64,000 nt of DNA from assembly GCF_035046505.1 (NCBI RefSeq), contig NC_089826.1:3534501-3598500 (forward strand). Reading direction: 5' to 3'. This document shows, one piece after another, positions 31,647-43,860 of the stretch; position 1 is the stretch's first letter; each line of letters starts with the position of its first letter. The position numbers and the translations under genes were made by a program. Origin of the DNA: Tiliqua scincoides. Lineage: Eukaryota; Chordata; Lepidosauria; Squamata; Scincidae. Below the pieces are notes generated by a model. It was given only the letters and a program-made list of their open reading frames with translations. It searched no databases and had not been told where the DNA came from.

Positions 31647-32249
31647 AGTAATAATATCCAGGGCCTGATCCAATCTGGCTGGGCATCCTCCAGATGGAGG
31701 TCAGAGCCCAGCTCAAGGCTGCTGCGAGTGCTGCCCTCGTTCCCATCTTAAAGAACCATTAATTCCTATCCCAGGCTTCTTAAAGAACCATTAATTCCTA
31801 TCCCAGGCTTCCTCCAAGGGGGCTCAGGGAATAGTCACCAAGGTACTTCCCTACCTCTTTAGCCTTAAACAACAACCCTGTGAGGTTGAGCAGGCTGAGG
31901 AACAGCCATTAGTACACTATCAGGAAGTTTCAGAGCTGGGTGGGGACTTTAACTGGGTGCGCCAGGAGACCCATCCTGAGACACACTGGAGCCTAGTGCT
32001 ATATATCTAGTAAGGTAGTAACAGCAGCAAAGTTGCTTTTCCCTTATCAAGTTGCTTTTAGGCATATATACCCTGCTTTTCCACACCCCCCCCAAAATGG
32101 TATCCAAAGCAGCTCACAAAAACAACAGTATTTACATTAGTTAAATAAGGGAGGGGTTGTGGGTCAGTGGAAGGACTACTGCTTTGCATACTAGCCCCCC
32201 CCCCATACTGGATCCCTGGCAGCAAATTGGATGCTGCAGCTGTATATTG
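31647..32249. other. Unique DNA with a 32-bp tandem duplication and LINE/SINE scraps
   Basis: 31747-31810 is two copies of a 32-bp word beginning CTTAAAGAACCATTAATTCC. 31868-31990 resembles an L2/MIR block (AACAACCCTGTGAGGTTGAG). 32160-32225 resembles a tRNA-SINE head (GTGGGTCAGTGGAAGGACTA). Confidence 0.5.
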
Positions 32250-32470
32250 CAGTGGCATAGCTAGAGGGGGGTGCAAAGCACTTTGCAGGGAGCCTCACCA
32301 CAGCATGCAAGGAGCCCCTCCCCATCCTCATTAGAGCCACTCTGGGCAGTTCCATTTTTGTTCCCACCTCCTGCAATGGCTCGGAAGGGGAGGGAAAGGG
32401 ACCCCTTGCATGCCCCAGTGAGGCTCTCTGCAAAACTTAGTGCTTTGCACCCCCTCTAGTTATGCCACTG
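32250..32470. mobile_element. PAL-hAT MITE
   Basis: Starts CAGTGGCATAGCTAGAGGGG and ends CCCTCTAGTTATGCCACTG. Flanks GTATATTG (32242-32249) and GTATACTG (32471-32478) agree at 7 of 8. Both arms are present. Confidence 0.9.
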
Positions 32471-32478
32471 GTATACTG

Positions 32479-34109
32479 TATACTGCAGCTAATTTAAATA
32501 GAACCCAGCCTGGTGGGGATCTGATCACACACGTGCCTTGAAGCATGGGTGTGTTCAACTTTTGGTACACCCTGTGGGGTGCAGCAAGAAGAATGACCTG
32601 TTTTCTCAGGGGGGCATTTTGTTTCCCAGTGAGCAGCTTGAGTGAGGGGGGAGGGTCAGGCTAGAAATGGTCAAATTCCCCAATAAATTGAGTATCCTCT
32701 AGCAGTCAAAGACTTCATGTTTATGGAGCTCAGCTGCACCACTGCATATAGACAGACACACCTGCTCGGGGAGGAACTCAGCAAGGGTCCTTCCCAAACT
32801 CACCTGGAGATGGTGCCAGGGGTTGAACTTGGGGCCTTCCTCATGCCAAGCAGGCATGAGTATAGCCACATCTCCCATCCTCAAAACCTATGGTTGACAC
32901 TCCCTTTAAACCCAATCAGACCACTGATCCATCTAGTCCAGTGATAACCATTCATTCCTGTGGCCAGTAGCCTGCCTCTGAGCCCTGCTGCTTGAGAGTA
33001 AACCTGTCTGTGTGCAAAGCTGAGCTGGAGCTTCTGGTTGTTCCAATCATCACCTGAAGATCAGACAGGAGGAGGACCCAGCAATGCTTCTTGATGGCTT
33101 TTCCATGACTGTGAACCTGCTTTTCTCAGAGGCACATGGACCAGCTTCTCTGCTTTCAGAAGCATTATCTTTTGGAGGCCTGACATTTGTTTGGGGAGAG
33201 GAAGACCGTCGTCCATGACACTAAGACTTCCTCTGTTTTGAACCTTTAGCACTGTAGATGCTTAAATACTTAAAAAGCATTCGGCGGCAGCCTTGCGTAT
33301 GCTCTCCAGGCCTCGGCAAGTAAGCTTGCTTCCAATGCCAAAGCCACGCTAGAGATCTGATGCGGCTTAAAACTGGTTTTTAACACCCTCCTGGCTTCCT
33401 GAGAGAATGCCAAGAAATGGTTCAGGTGCTGAGGATTCTGCTGGCATGAGGCTTCCAGCTCCGGTCCCAGTCTGGCAACATTTAGGGTTCCTAGAAGAGG
33501 AGCCAGGCAAGTCTACCAGGGCTGATCCTTTCTTGGTAGCATAGATGTGCCCAAGGAAAGGAGTCGCTGGCTCATGGTGACAACTGCTGGCTGCAGTCAG
33601 CTGCCAGGAAGCTGGAGAGTGAACTTCAGAGAGATGTTTGGGGTTTGCTTCTTCTCCTACATGTAGAAGGTATGTACGTGCATAGTAATGAGGACTCTGC
33701 CCAGGATCATCTGGGTACCTTTTTCTGCAGGGCTGGCCCAAGTTCTCCTGACGCTTGTGGCTGCATGCATGTGCCCATGCCATGCCATACCCACCTCCAC
33801 TCCTGTTCCAATCCAGGAAGTGAAAGGAGAAGGAGCAGTGGAGGCAAGAAGGTAGACAGAGATGGGCACTCCTCCACCATCATCATCATCATCAAGCTGC
33901 TGCTTGATGTGACAGCTTCAGTAGGCCTCATGGATGGGCCAACCCTGTTTCTGTTCGGGACATTGGTCGCAGCTGATTGTGACATCGTTTCATTCATTCT
34001 CAAAATTAAAATCCTGCTTTTTGTGTTACAAGAAAAATCAGAGCTGCTAATGGACAATGAAGCAATCGTAAAAATGCTTAAAATAATAAAAAAATTGCAC
34101 AACTGGGCA
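32479..34109. other. Mostly unique DNA; reversed SINE head at 32795-32875
   Basis: GTGCCAGGGGTTGAACTTGG at 32813 is an inverted SINE B-box region. A (TCA)n patch lies near 33880. No exon is supported. The frames at 33645-34162 on both strands overlap each other and have no known domain. Confidence 0.35.
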
Positions 34110-34592
34110 ATTTCAATGTGAGAAGCAGGGTTTTCTCTGTAGTGGCACCGCAAGTGGAGCACTTACTCCCTGATGAGTTGAGAACTGCCCCCTCCTTAGT
34201 GACGCTCTAGTAGTGGCTGAAGACATTTTTATTTCAACTAGTATTCCGAGTGTGTGTATGTGGTGTGGGATGAGCTGCCTCTTACTAGTGCCACTTATGG
34301 CTTTTATTAGTGGGGTTTTTGTTTAACTACTGCTCTTATTGTGTTTTTTATCTGGGGTTCCTGATTTCATAGTTTATATTGCTGTGTTAATGGCATCCTC
34401 TCTATGCTGCTTTGGGGTTTGACTCAGGTTGTCAGAGCTGTGTGCTGGTTTTTATCTGTATTTTATTGGTTCATAGTTTTGAGTTGCCTTTAAAACTGTG
34501 TATTTAATTTTACTCTGTATTATGAATTTTGTTAGCCACCTTGGGCTTTTATGGAAAGGTGGGATATAAATCTTTTAAATAGTGCAGCAGCA
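34110..34592 (+). mobile_element. L2-type LINE, ORF end and 3' UTR
   Basis: 34148-34235 translates to VEHLLPDELRTAPS and, after two stops, WLKTFLFQ. This is the typical C-terminal block (LP-ELRTAPS then LKTFLF) of L2-like ORF2. A T-rich 3' UTR follows, ending GTTAGCCACCTTGGGC and GGTGGGATATAAATCTTTTAA, the squamate L2-type tail. Only the 3' end is present and it is decayed. Confidence 0.7.
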
Positions 34593-35036
34593 ATAAAAAT
34601 TCCTCCACATCTGCCTGCTTACACCTTTGCCAGAACCTGTCCCCAAAATCCCCCTCTTCAACAAGTGACAAGAACTGAGCAGTGAGGGACCCAGGTGAGC
34701 TACCATGGCAGAGAATGTCCTTCAGACCTGCCTTCTGAATCTCTGGTGGTGATTTGAGGATTGATAGAAGAGGAGGTGATCCTTTGGGTAACCTGATTCT
34801 AGCCAATGGTACAAATCAGCACTTTGAGTTGGGCCTGGTAAGTAACCAACAAAACTGAAATGGAGTGACTTCTTGAGTTAAATGGTGTGTCCAGGTAGCC
34901 CTGCTTAATATACCAGAGAGGCATTTTGGATCAATGGAATGTTCCAGGCATGTCTCGAGAGTAAAACACTGCAGTATCCAGCCTGGAAGTGATTCAAGCC
35001 CAGATGAGCAGGGCAGAGGCAAAATGGCCCTTCTAG
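34593..35036. other. Unique-looking DNA
   Basis: Nothing recognised. Confidence 0.3.
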
Positions 35037-35834
35037 TGCAGGTTCTCAAACTCTTTAGCACCAAGACCCATGTTTTAGAATGACAATCTGTTGGAACCCA
35101 CCAGAAGTGATGTCACAGAAGTGGCATCATCAAGCAGGAAAATTTTTAACACCCCCCATATAACAAAACCAAATCAATTAAGTAAATTAAGTTTATAATA
35201 AGATTAAAAAAATTTATTTAATAAAAGAACTAACCCTTCTAAGCAGTTGCTGATCTGTTTTAAAAAAAAATTCCCCCCAAAGCCTGAAGGCTGCAGTCCT
35301 ATCCACACCCAGGATAGGGTCAACCCCATTGCCTATCTGTGTTAAAAGCCTATACAGGTGGGGTCTGGGTATCCATGGGGGGTTCTTTTCTCGGACCCCA
35401 CCCCAGGCGATACTGAAAACCATGGATAAGGAAATCTATGGATGTTGTCCTTTTAAGCCCTTCAAAGGGGACCAGGTCTGGGGCTTCGCCAGTCCTCCTA
35501 ATGCATACAAACATCACTTTTGGTGTTCACCAAAGAAAAAACAAAGTAGCATTTTTTTTGTGCTATGGGGTTATTTTAAAGCCTGCAGAGGCCATAGGCA
35601 GTCACAGGTGCAGGCTGTGCTTTGGACGTTCAGGTGGACCCAAGTCAAGTTCAACGCTAGTCCGGGGGACCTGTGTTGATCCAGATCCGCAGATGCAAAA
35701 TCAATGGATAAACAGGCTCCACCTGTACATTGTAGCCTGTTAGAAGTACAGATCTGTAACCTTTCCCAAAATGCAGTCGCATACCACGGTAGCATCAAGT
35801 ACAATATATTAAAAATGAAATGAAATGAATGGGG
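35037..35834. mobile_element. DS-hAT, left part
   Basis: Begins near GTGCAGGTTCTCAAACTC and contains GTTGGAACCCACCAGAAGTG, AAGCAGGAAAATTTTTAACA and GGCTGCAGTCCTATCCACAC, all in the order seen at 48882-49250. The middle holds extra sequence (about 35320-35700). The right end lies beyond the insertion, at 36629-36672. Confidence 0.7.
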
Positions 35835-36628
35835 ATGTCAGGGTTCCCCTGACTTACCTGGGAGCCAGCCCCCAGGCCAGGCGGCAGCAGCAGCAAGGAG
35901 AGGGACCCTGTAGCTCACAGGAGAAGGGGAGCCACAGGCAGATCCTCACACCTGCCAGGAGAACAATAGCAAGGCCAGAGGGGACTGGCTTGCGGACTCT
36001 TGGGAGCAAGCTCCAACAAGCCACAGCCAGGCACTCAGCAGCAAACCTGGCCAGTTCCCAAGCCGGGCACTGGGGTCGTGGGGGACCAAGCCAGTTCTTG
36101 ACCAGCTAGGCAGGCCTCTGGCAAACTGCTCAAAGCTCCAGGGCTCACCGGTGTCCCCAATACCTGCTGGTCTGTGGGGGCAGCACCACCCACAAGCCTA
36201 GCCCATCCAGGGGCGAGAGTGTGGCAGCAGTCCCTGCAGCCTGGCTGGCAGGCAGAGCAAGAGAGAGAGAGGCACAAGTGAGAAAAGGGAGGGAGGGCTT
36301 AGGTGGCCAGCATTATAACCCTCCCAGGGAGGAAGGGGTGGAGGCGAGGGCTGGCCCCTAGCATAAAACCCAGCCCAGCCTGGGATGAAGGCAGAATTGA
36401 CCAGGCTACTGGCTGGAGCAGATGCTGGCTAGCCCATGAACCAAAGCAGCCTATGGCTGTGAGGGTCCTAGATGGTGGGGAAGAAGGACCTGGACCCAGG
36501 TGATGTAATCTTCTTCCCCTACAACCCTGCTGAGGCCTCTTGGGTCAGGCTGGCATCACTGATGCCAGAGCTTGAGGTGCCCTACTGTTGTCTCCTGTGA
36601 CCCAGTGGGTCCTATATGCCCTGGGACC
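35835..36628. mobile_element. 0.8-kb insertion in DS-hAT, possible old solo LTR
   Basis: Absent from the other DS-hAT copies, so it is an insertion between GAATGGGGA and GGGACCCACCTGG. It begins TGTCAGGGTTCCCCTGAC, has a CATAAAA box-like word at 36361, and no coding content. An LTR-class fossil is possible from the TG start, TATA-like box and length. Clear CA end and target repeat were not found, so the class is uncertain. Confidence 0.35.
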
Positions 36629-36672
36629 CACCTGGTTGGTCCTGACCCACAGTCTGAGAAACACTCTTCTAG
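36629..36672. mobile_element. DS-hAT, right end
   Basis: GTCCTGACCCACAGTCTGAG, then AAACACT, matches the right end of the copy at 48882-49250. Completes the element interrupted at 35834. Confidence 0.7.
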
Positions 36673-36913
36673 TAGGTTGTTCTTTAGGATGGGCTTCTTG
36701 CAGTGTGGTTGCAAGCAGCTTCAAATCAGCTTGGAAGAGCTTCCCTGGAATCTCCAAGTAGAGCTGGGGAAGACCCCTGGCCAAAACCCCAGAATTCTGT
36801 AGCCAATAAGTATAGGCAGTGTGGAGCTAGATGGACCAATTGTCTTACTCCAGTGCTTCTCGCATGTGGGTTGTGACTAGCTGTAAAATAAGGGGTTGTT
36901 TAAATCTCTGTAT

Positions 36914-37275
36914 CGGTGTTTCTCAAGCTGTGGGTTGGGACCCACTAGGTGGGTTGTGTACCAATTCCAGGTGGGACCCCATTCATTTCAATATCTTATT
37001 TTTAATCTATTAGACTTGATGCTCCCATGGTATGTGACTGCATCTGGGGAAATATTGCAGACCTGTACTTTTAACAAGCTACTATGTCTATTCTTTTAGC
37101 AATGATAGTCAATGGGACTTACTCCTGGGTAAGTGTGGGTAGGGTTGCAGCCTAGATTGTTAGAAATTTTCCTGCTCAAAGATGTCACTTCCAGTCATGA
37201 CATCACTTCCGGTGGGTCCTGACAGATTCTCATTCTACAAAGTAGGTTGCAGTGCTAAATTTGTGAGAGCCACTG
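36914..37275. mobile_element. DS-hAT, inverted full copy
   Basis: Starts CGGTGTTTCTCAAGCTGTGG and ends TTTGTGAGAGCCACTG. Flanks CTCTGTAT (36906-36913) and CTCTATAT (37276-37283) agree at 7 of 8. Shares CACTTCCGGTGGGTCC and the internal half AG-MITE (GGGACTTACTCCTGGGTAAG) with the 48.9-kb copy. Confidence 0.88.
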
Positions 37276-37283
37276 CTCTATAT

Positions 37284-38504
37284 ATTTTTGGGAGAGTCGC
37301 TGTAACAAGTTTGAGAACCCCTGTTCTAGGATGATACAGGCTTGCAAAAGTGTAGGGGGTGTGTGTGGACCTTTGTTGCTATGAAGCCTGCCTTCAGAGA
37401 AATATTCAAGTAAAATGCCACGGAAATTTGCTGTGCTTATTGGTTATTTTTCCACCCAAGTGGGTAGTATATCCACCCTGGGTTATTGGTTCAGCTGAAT
37501 TACATTTTTCCCCTTTTGGGTTAAGTCCCTGTAGAAGTTTTGGACTGCATTCAGGTGTGTTGCGCTGGATCTCAGAGATGCTTGGGCTTCATACGAATAT
37601 CCCCATTCAGTCCTTAGCAGCACTTTAAGCAACTTCTGCTTTAGAAAAGTGTCACAGCCAGATCTATTATAGTCCCAGTTCACCAGTGAGGAAGCAGGAA
37701 CTGTTAACCAATCCCACTTGCCTTGTGCAGGGACCTAATCCTCCCTGGGTTTCAGCCTCCTGGTTCCTGACAGTGAATTAAGCTACTGAAGAAGGAATCT
37801 TACTGGATTCAGTATATTAGTTTTAGATGAATAATCTTGCATTGCCGGACTAGAGCTTGCTGGCTGTGGGACTACAGCACTTTAAGGAGCTTTTGGAGTG
37901 GCATTTTAGTGGTAGATTAAAAGATTATTAAGAAGCCAGGCTGGATTTGGTGCCGTACTTCCAGTTGGGGCTATTTAGAGTAGGATTTTTGATCCTCTTG
38001 TCTGTCCAGCTTGACCTTAATGTTCTCCTGAAAATGACCATGACAATGAGAATCTGGACAAGGCAGACTGACGAAGGCTGCTTGGTCAAACCTTTGGGGC
38101 TGGCAAGGTTGGGTTTTTTGGTGCAAGCCTTGGCAGGAGGGAATTGAGTGGTGGTAGCCAATGCTTGTACCTTCACCTCCTTCTCCGTTTGCCTTAGCAG
38201 AGGTGTGGCAGGCTGAAATGCAACAGATGCAGCTATCTCCAGCACAGAGACCTAGTGCTAGAAAGAGGTACACATGTTGGCTAACAAATTCATTATTTCC
38301 TGTGCACTCGCCATAATGGCTGAGTAGCCCTGCCAAAAGCACTGCCAATCTCTACAGAAGCATTTGTACCTGCGCCCCATTGCTTGTCTCGTTAGCCCCT
38401 CATTAAAGCTCCCTTTTCTCGCCATATTTTCTGGCATGAGATTCTCGCACTTCGGGTCTGGGCATTATATAAGCTGACACTGGCATTGCTGGCAGTTCCG
38501 TATG
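37284..38504. other. Unique-looking DNA
   Basis: No family or exon recognised. Confidence 0.3.
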
Positions 38505-39021
38505 CATCTAAGGCGTTTGGGCCTCTTCAGCCTAGAAAAGAGGCGCCTGAGGGGGGACATGATTGAGACATACAAAATTATGCAGGGGATGGACAGAGTG
38601 GATAGGGAGATGCTCTTTACACTCTCACATAACACCAGAACCAGGGGACATCCACTCAAATTGAGTGTTGGGCGGGTTAGGACAGACAAAAGAAAATATT
38701 TCTTTACTCAGTGTTTGATTGGTCTGTGGAACTCTTTGCCACAGGATGTGGTGATGGCGACTGGCCTGGACGCCTTTAAAAGGGGATTGGACAAGTTTCT
38801 GGAGGAAAAATCCATTACGGGTTACAAGCCATGATGTGTATGTGCAACCTCCTGATTTTAGAAATGGCTATGTCAGAATGCCAGATGCAAGGGAGGGCAC
38901 CAGGATGAGGTCTCTTGTTATCTGGTGTGCTCCTTGGGGCATTTGGTGGGCTGCTGTGAGATACAGGAAGCTGGACTAGATGGACCTATGGCCTGATCCA
39001 GTGGGGCTGTTCTTATGTTCT
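38505..39021 (+). mobile_element. CR1/L3-type LINE, 3' end
   Basis: An open 110-codon frame encodes LGLFSLEKRRLRGDMIETYK, MDRVDREMLFTLSHNTRTRG and LWNSLPQDVVMATGLDAFKR, then stops after TGYKP. The 3' UTR ends TTCTTATGTTCTTA. Truncated at GGCGTTTGGG. Its 3' flank to 39166 is shared with the inverted copy at 44 kb. Confidence 0.92.
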
Positions 39022-39166
39022 TACATGGTGCCTCCACTGACACTTTCAGTGTGTGGGGAGAGATGGTTAACAGCGGATGTCTGTGTCTGGACTGCAGTAC
39101 TTGGTGGAGGAACAAATGGAATAAAGTCACCATCTGTAGGGTTATGATAATGCCCCTAAACTGAAA
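39022..39166 (+). repeat. 145-bp CR1-flanking segment, copy A
   Basis: From CATGGTGCCTCCACTGACAC to GGTTATGATAATGCCCCTAA. The same segment, inverted, adjoins the CR1 at 44035-44180 with about 5 mismatches. It is not part of the other CR1 copies here. Confidence 0.85.
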
Positions 39167-39262
39167 TTTCTCTCTCACATACATACTTACACCCCCCCCC
39201 CCAGCTAATATTGTGCTGGTGTGTCACTTTTGTGGTGCCTGCTCATGGCAAGCACATTAGAC

Positions 39263-39592
39263 CAGTGTTTCTCAAGGTTTGTCCTCTGCCGTACCACTTC
39301 ATGTGGTCCACCTATTTAAAGTACCACCGGAAGTAACTCATTGCAGTGACAGTTACTTCTGGGTTGGAAGGCCAGGTGTGATGCAACAAACACCAGTAAG
39401 AGGCTCCAGGTGGATGGAAGGGCTTTTCTGAGCACAGAAAAGCATGCTTTGGAGCTCTACCCACCGAGCTGCTGTTTGTTGCTTCACGTTCTGGGTCTTG
39501 CTGCCGCACCACCTGCAGAAGTCCTGCAAGTACCACCAGACGCCACCTCAAGTACCACTGGTGGTACCTGTACCACTGGCTGAGAAACACTG
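39263..39592. mobile_element. DS-type hAT, related subfamily
   Basis: Starts CAGTGTTTCTCAAGGTTTG and ends GGCTGAGAAACACTG. Flanks CATTAGAC (39255-39262) and CAGTAGAC (39593-39600) agree at 7 of 8. The interior repeats GTACCAC words (GTGGTACCTGTACCACTGG). Confidence 0.85.
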
Positions 39593-39600
39593 CAGTAGAC

Positions 39601-40346
39601 AAACGATCCTTGCTGTGAGCAAACTGCCGATGGAAGCGGCTAAGGTGCATGCATTTGTCCTGAGCTATCCAGCCACTTCTGGCTGTCATGATACAGTCCA
39701 AGGTGTGGTGTAACCAGAGTCTACCATATTCAGCTACATGACCTGCTGAAACAACAAGCTTTTTATTGCCTTCCCCCTCAATCCACTGAGGTGTGTGAAC
39801 AACGCCCTCAATGCCAAAAAAAAAAGATACTGCGTTTTTCATGCTATGATGTTTGGACAACAAAAGCATTGTTCCTGTGCAGGAGAAACAGGAAGTGTAA
39901 CTGCTTAGACTGGTTTTGTCCCCCTGGGTGGAATGGCCATTGGGGCTCCGGAGTAGAGCTAATGCTATAGTCGGGAGGTTGGGTCTGGATAGGAGGAGGG
40001 CGCTCCGACTAATAAAGCATCACGAGGTCTCTAGGATAACAATTCCGGTGTTCGTCTCATCAGCCCAGTCACACTGAAGAGCGCAAAATATTCTTGAACA
40101 CGGAGTGATCTGTGACATCTTGGTCTGGTTGGGGGTTCTGCTGAGTATGTAATTGTGCTGACACATATAACCAAATTCTCATTGCTGTCACTGGATCTAA
40201 TTCACGTTCATCTAGGAAATTTACTTTGTAGCGGCATCTAACCCTCAGAAATACTCCTAAACGTCATGCTGTGAACTAGCAATGCAGTGTAGCTGTCAAC
40301 TGAAGACATGAGTGATAAAGCTAGGCAATGAAACTGAAGATCCGTG
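39601..40346. other. Unique-looking DNA
   Basis: Nothing recognised. Confidence 0.3.
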
Positions 40347-40527
40347 CAGTCACGTAGCTACAGGGGGTGCAAAGCACTAAGTTTTGCAGGCCCCCCCCGA
40401 ATGTGCCATTTTGCCTCCATTTTGCTCCCACTACCCGGAATGCCTCCAAAGAGGAGGGGCTGCTTGCACGGCGCGTTCAGGTGCCTGCAAAACTCAGTGC
40501 TTTGTCCCCTCTCTAGCTATGCTACTG
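40347..40527. mobile_element. PAL-hAT MITE
   Basis: Starts CAGTCACGTAGCTACAGGGG and ends CTCTCTAGCTATGCTACTG. Arms contain GCAAAGCACTAAGTTTTGCA and CTGCAAAACTCAGTGCTTTG. Confidence 0.82.
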
Positions 40528-40541
40528 ATCCAGCATGGCTG

Positions 40542-40638
40542 AGGGTGCAATCCTAAATACACTTCCACCCGGTAGTAAACCTCTTGGAATTCAGTGGTTC
40601 TTACGTTCTGAGTAAATATACATAGAATTGCATTGTGA
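40542..40638. mobile_element. AG-MITE, diverged
   Basis: GGTGCAATCCTAAATACAC at the left and ATACATAGAATTGCATTGTG at the right enclose decayed hairpin arms. Confidence 0.6.
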
Positions 40639-43600
40639 GCGAAAGATCAATGTGCTGGAGAGCAAAGGATTCTCTGTGCACTGTTCAGAACATTCACAGG
40701 CTGGGCTTGGGCTGACACATGTCTGCAAGAGACAGGTCACGGCTCTTCTCTTGCAGCTGGAGGCTTGCTGGTGTCAACAGATGGCTTTAAAGAGGATTAG
40801 ACAAAGGCATGAAAAACAAGATGGTCAGTGGCTGCTGGTCATGAGGGTTATGGGGAAACTCCATGGGGAGCGATGGCAAGAGAGCATTCTTGCTCATATC
40901 TCCTGCTTGTGTTCTTGGAGGCTTCTGGTTGACCACAAAGAGGAAGAAAAGATGCTGGACACTACCTTGGTCTGATCCAGCAGAAGGAAGAAGTAGCGCC
41001 AAGAAAAGACAGAACTTTTGGTAAATAAATACTGGTAGCAGCATGAATCTGTCTTTGCATCAAATGCGAAGGCCAGCCTTGTGCAAATGTCCTTGGAAAT
41101 AAGCTCCACAGAACTTGGTGGGACTGACTTCTAGCTAATAAGAACCCTAAATATTGTGTGTACCAGAATGGTTGCTGGGAATCAATGTCCATGGACGGGC
41201 AAACCTTCAGAAACTGGGCCAGCGACCTGCTCCTCCTCAAACCTCTGCAGCTCTCGAAAACCGCAGATCTCCTTTTAGGCCCAGGGAGGTTTGCTGTCTC
41301 TGCCTTATTCTTTCTGTCTCAGCTGTGATTGGGTTTCTGCCTCTCTCAAATCGCACCGTCCCTGGTCACAGACTTTGTATAACGTGCAGCGCAATCCTAT
41401 CTTGCGCTGGAACAGGCAGGCCAGGAGGCCTGTGCTGTATCCGGCGCAAGACTGGGCTCCGAAATGTCTCAGCCAGAGGTAAGGTAAGCCACTGCAGCCC
41501 CAGTGGGTCTCCTCGTACTTGCGCCACCTCTGGAGATCCAGGGAGAGAGGTGCATGTCTTGTTTGATGTGGCCACCAAATCTCTTGATAGCCTGAAATCT
41601 CCGTCTTTGGTGGAGATCTTTGCGGCAGGGAGTTGTACCTGCTACAGTGGTCAACTTGAAAGCCCTGGAGACCCTTTTCGCATGGGAAGAAGTCCTCATA
41701 TGTTGAGTTCTGGGGCCTTCAGACTGATGTGCTGAACATCCCAGCTTGACTCTGTGAATGAAGAAGAAGCCCTAGAATGTGCTTGTGGTTCTGTTTTGTG
41801 CCCGTTCCTTGGAGGGCAAAGTCCATTGATCCATCATGCTGTCTAGTCCCTGATTTTCCTATTGAGAAGCCCGTGATGGCCACCCTCTAGGACCTCAGCT
41901 TAAAGACCTCTGTGCTCGAGGCAAAATAAATGTGCACCTCCCTTGCTTGTCTTCTACTGGCCTCCACCTTCTTGCTGTTTTTAAAGCCCTTTTCTGCCCC
42001 TCTCCCTCTCAGGGTGAATTGGAGCTGTGGAAAGTCCTCCACTGCTGGGTCCTTCTGCAGTCTTTCTTCCCCTTCCCCCCCCTCCCTGCCATCACGTTCC
42101 AGCAGCCTAAGGACTGCCCTGGGAAGCCCAGGCTGACGAAGGCTGGAGAGTGGAGGAGACGTTTGCAAGGGAGATGAGGTTAAAGAGAGCTGACATCTTG
42201 GCGGGGCGCCTCGTAACGTTGTCTTTGAAACGGCAAGCAGAGGTTCTCGGGCGACCTTCGCCTGGGAGAACAGGCCGTGCAGCGCGGCAGCCCATTCAGT
42301 CGCGCAGAGGCCTTTTGTGAAGGGGAAAGTGAGCAAAATAGAGACGTTGGGCAGGCTGCCAGCTTGGCTGCCAACAGCAAAGGGAGTTTCGCTGTTTATG
42401 ATTAGATTTCAGTTACGCTCGGTTTCGGATCCAGAGAGAGGTTTCTGTTTTTGTCTCTGTTACGGTTCCGCGTTCTCCAAGGTGACACCGAGTTCAGGGC
42501 TCGGAACAGGCAGGTGCCTGTAGGGTCAGAGGGGGTGGGGAGGCGACCCACAGGGCTCAACTAGTCAGAATATCAGACCTTGCCCTGGTCCAGTCCCAGA
42601 ATCGGCATTTAAATTGCTCTCACTGCTAATATGTTTAATATTCAATGGAGAACTTGAAAGCTTGGAATGGAGTCTACAGGCTCTGCGCAGCGCTTTGATG
42701 ATTTCATGTTGTCCAACATTGCCTTCTGTTCTCCTGGAGCAGATTTGGAGGGGGGGAGGGAGAAAGCAGCGCATGTTCACCAGCCCACCCGTTCATCCCC
42801 CGCTTTCTTTCTCATTTAGCAAAACTGTTCCTTGGACCGTCTAGGCATCTTTGATCCTTGTTCACTGCTCTGAGCCCTGGGAAATCTGGGCCGTGTGGCT
42901 CAATCAGTGCTTGATTTCTGAAAACAAGAGGTTCCAGGGCTCATAGCTGCCTAGAAAATTTATGGCGCAGGTCTTGGAAGCTCTGATTCCATACACTCTC
43001 AATCCCTAATGTAAAGGAGGTGGTCATGGCTAGTCTGTGCTCATAGAAAGCCACTCTGTATTTGCTCAGAGGCACTCTTTTTTATTATGTTGATTTTCCA
43101 CTCTCCAAGGCTGATGAGAGACAGTTTTTCTTTTCCTTTCTAGGGTGCGCACCATTAATGTGGGCCCAGTAGTGACACTCGCTACTCAGCCTGTTGTGTG
43201 AACCCCAGAATCCAGGTGGGTTCCTGGGCAGAATATATGAACAGGTGCAAATTTCCTTAGGGAAGTTTAGAAACCATCCTTGCATTGTCTAGTCCACCAG
43301 AGCAGACTGTAGGGCATCTTCTTCTGGAACAGCCCTGTGGAGGGTTTGTTCTTGTATTCTTCGAGGCCTGATTAGACTGTGAATGAGGTACAGTGTGCCA
43401 GCTGGTGCCTTCTAGTCCTGCCTGTTTATTGCTTGACTAGGTCTGTTTTGTGCCACTCCGCTGTCTTCTACACAGCCTTCATGCTGTGTTTGGGGCTTTA
43501 GTGCAACGTCTCTCTTAAAAACGTCCAACCCCAGGTCTGCCCTGCTTAGTCCAGTCAGTAATTTTTATCTGGTTCTGCTTAGGTGGACAGGCTTGTGCAT

Positions 43601-43860
43601 CTGTTCCTAGAACTTCAAGGTCCACCAGCTGGAGCAAGGTTCAAAATAGTGGCTCAGGGGATTGGTGGACATGTAGGATTTAGAACCAGGGTGATTCTGA
43701 GCACATGATGTCTCCAAGAATCTATTTCCAGGACCAAATGGAGCTCAGATTCTTTCTTTCACACGCCAATCTACTCCTGGTTCTCCTCTTACCCCTCCTC
43801 CCATTTCTTTCTTTTTTTTCAGCAGCCTAATTTACAAAATGACGAACATTCACCTACCCA
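40639..43860. other. Mostly unique DNA
   Basis: 41385-41462 is a small foldback (GCGCAATCCTATCTTGCGC, with AGGCAGGCCAGGAGGCCTG). 42175-42500 is CpG-bearing and repeat-free (GGCGGGGCGCCTCGTAACG), a possible conserved element. GAGGTAAGG at 41478 looks like a splice donor, but no acceptor or open frame supports an exon. The rest is unassigned. Confidence 0.35.

Noticed and set aside
33645-34162. Overlapping genes of about 150 codons on both strands
   Set aside because: Each frame is a shadow of the other, with no domain or exon signals, and the 3' part overlaps an L2-type LINE end.
38502-38834. Host gene encoding a 110-residue protein
   Set aside because: The peptide is the C-terminus of a CR1-type ORF2 and recurs at 14, 44 and 47 kb.
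41385-41490. Exon ending at the GAGGTAAGG donor
   Set aside because: The segment is a small foldback repeat, and no acceptor or conserved open frame pairs with the donor.
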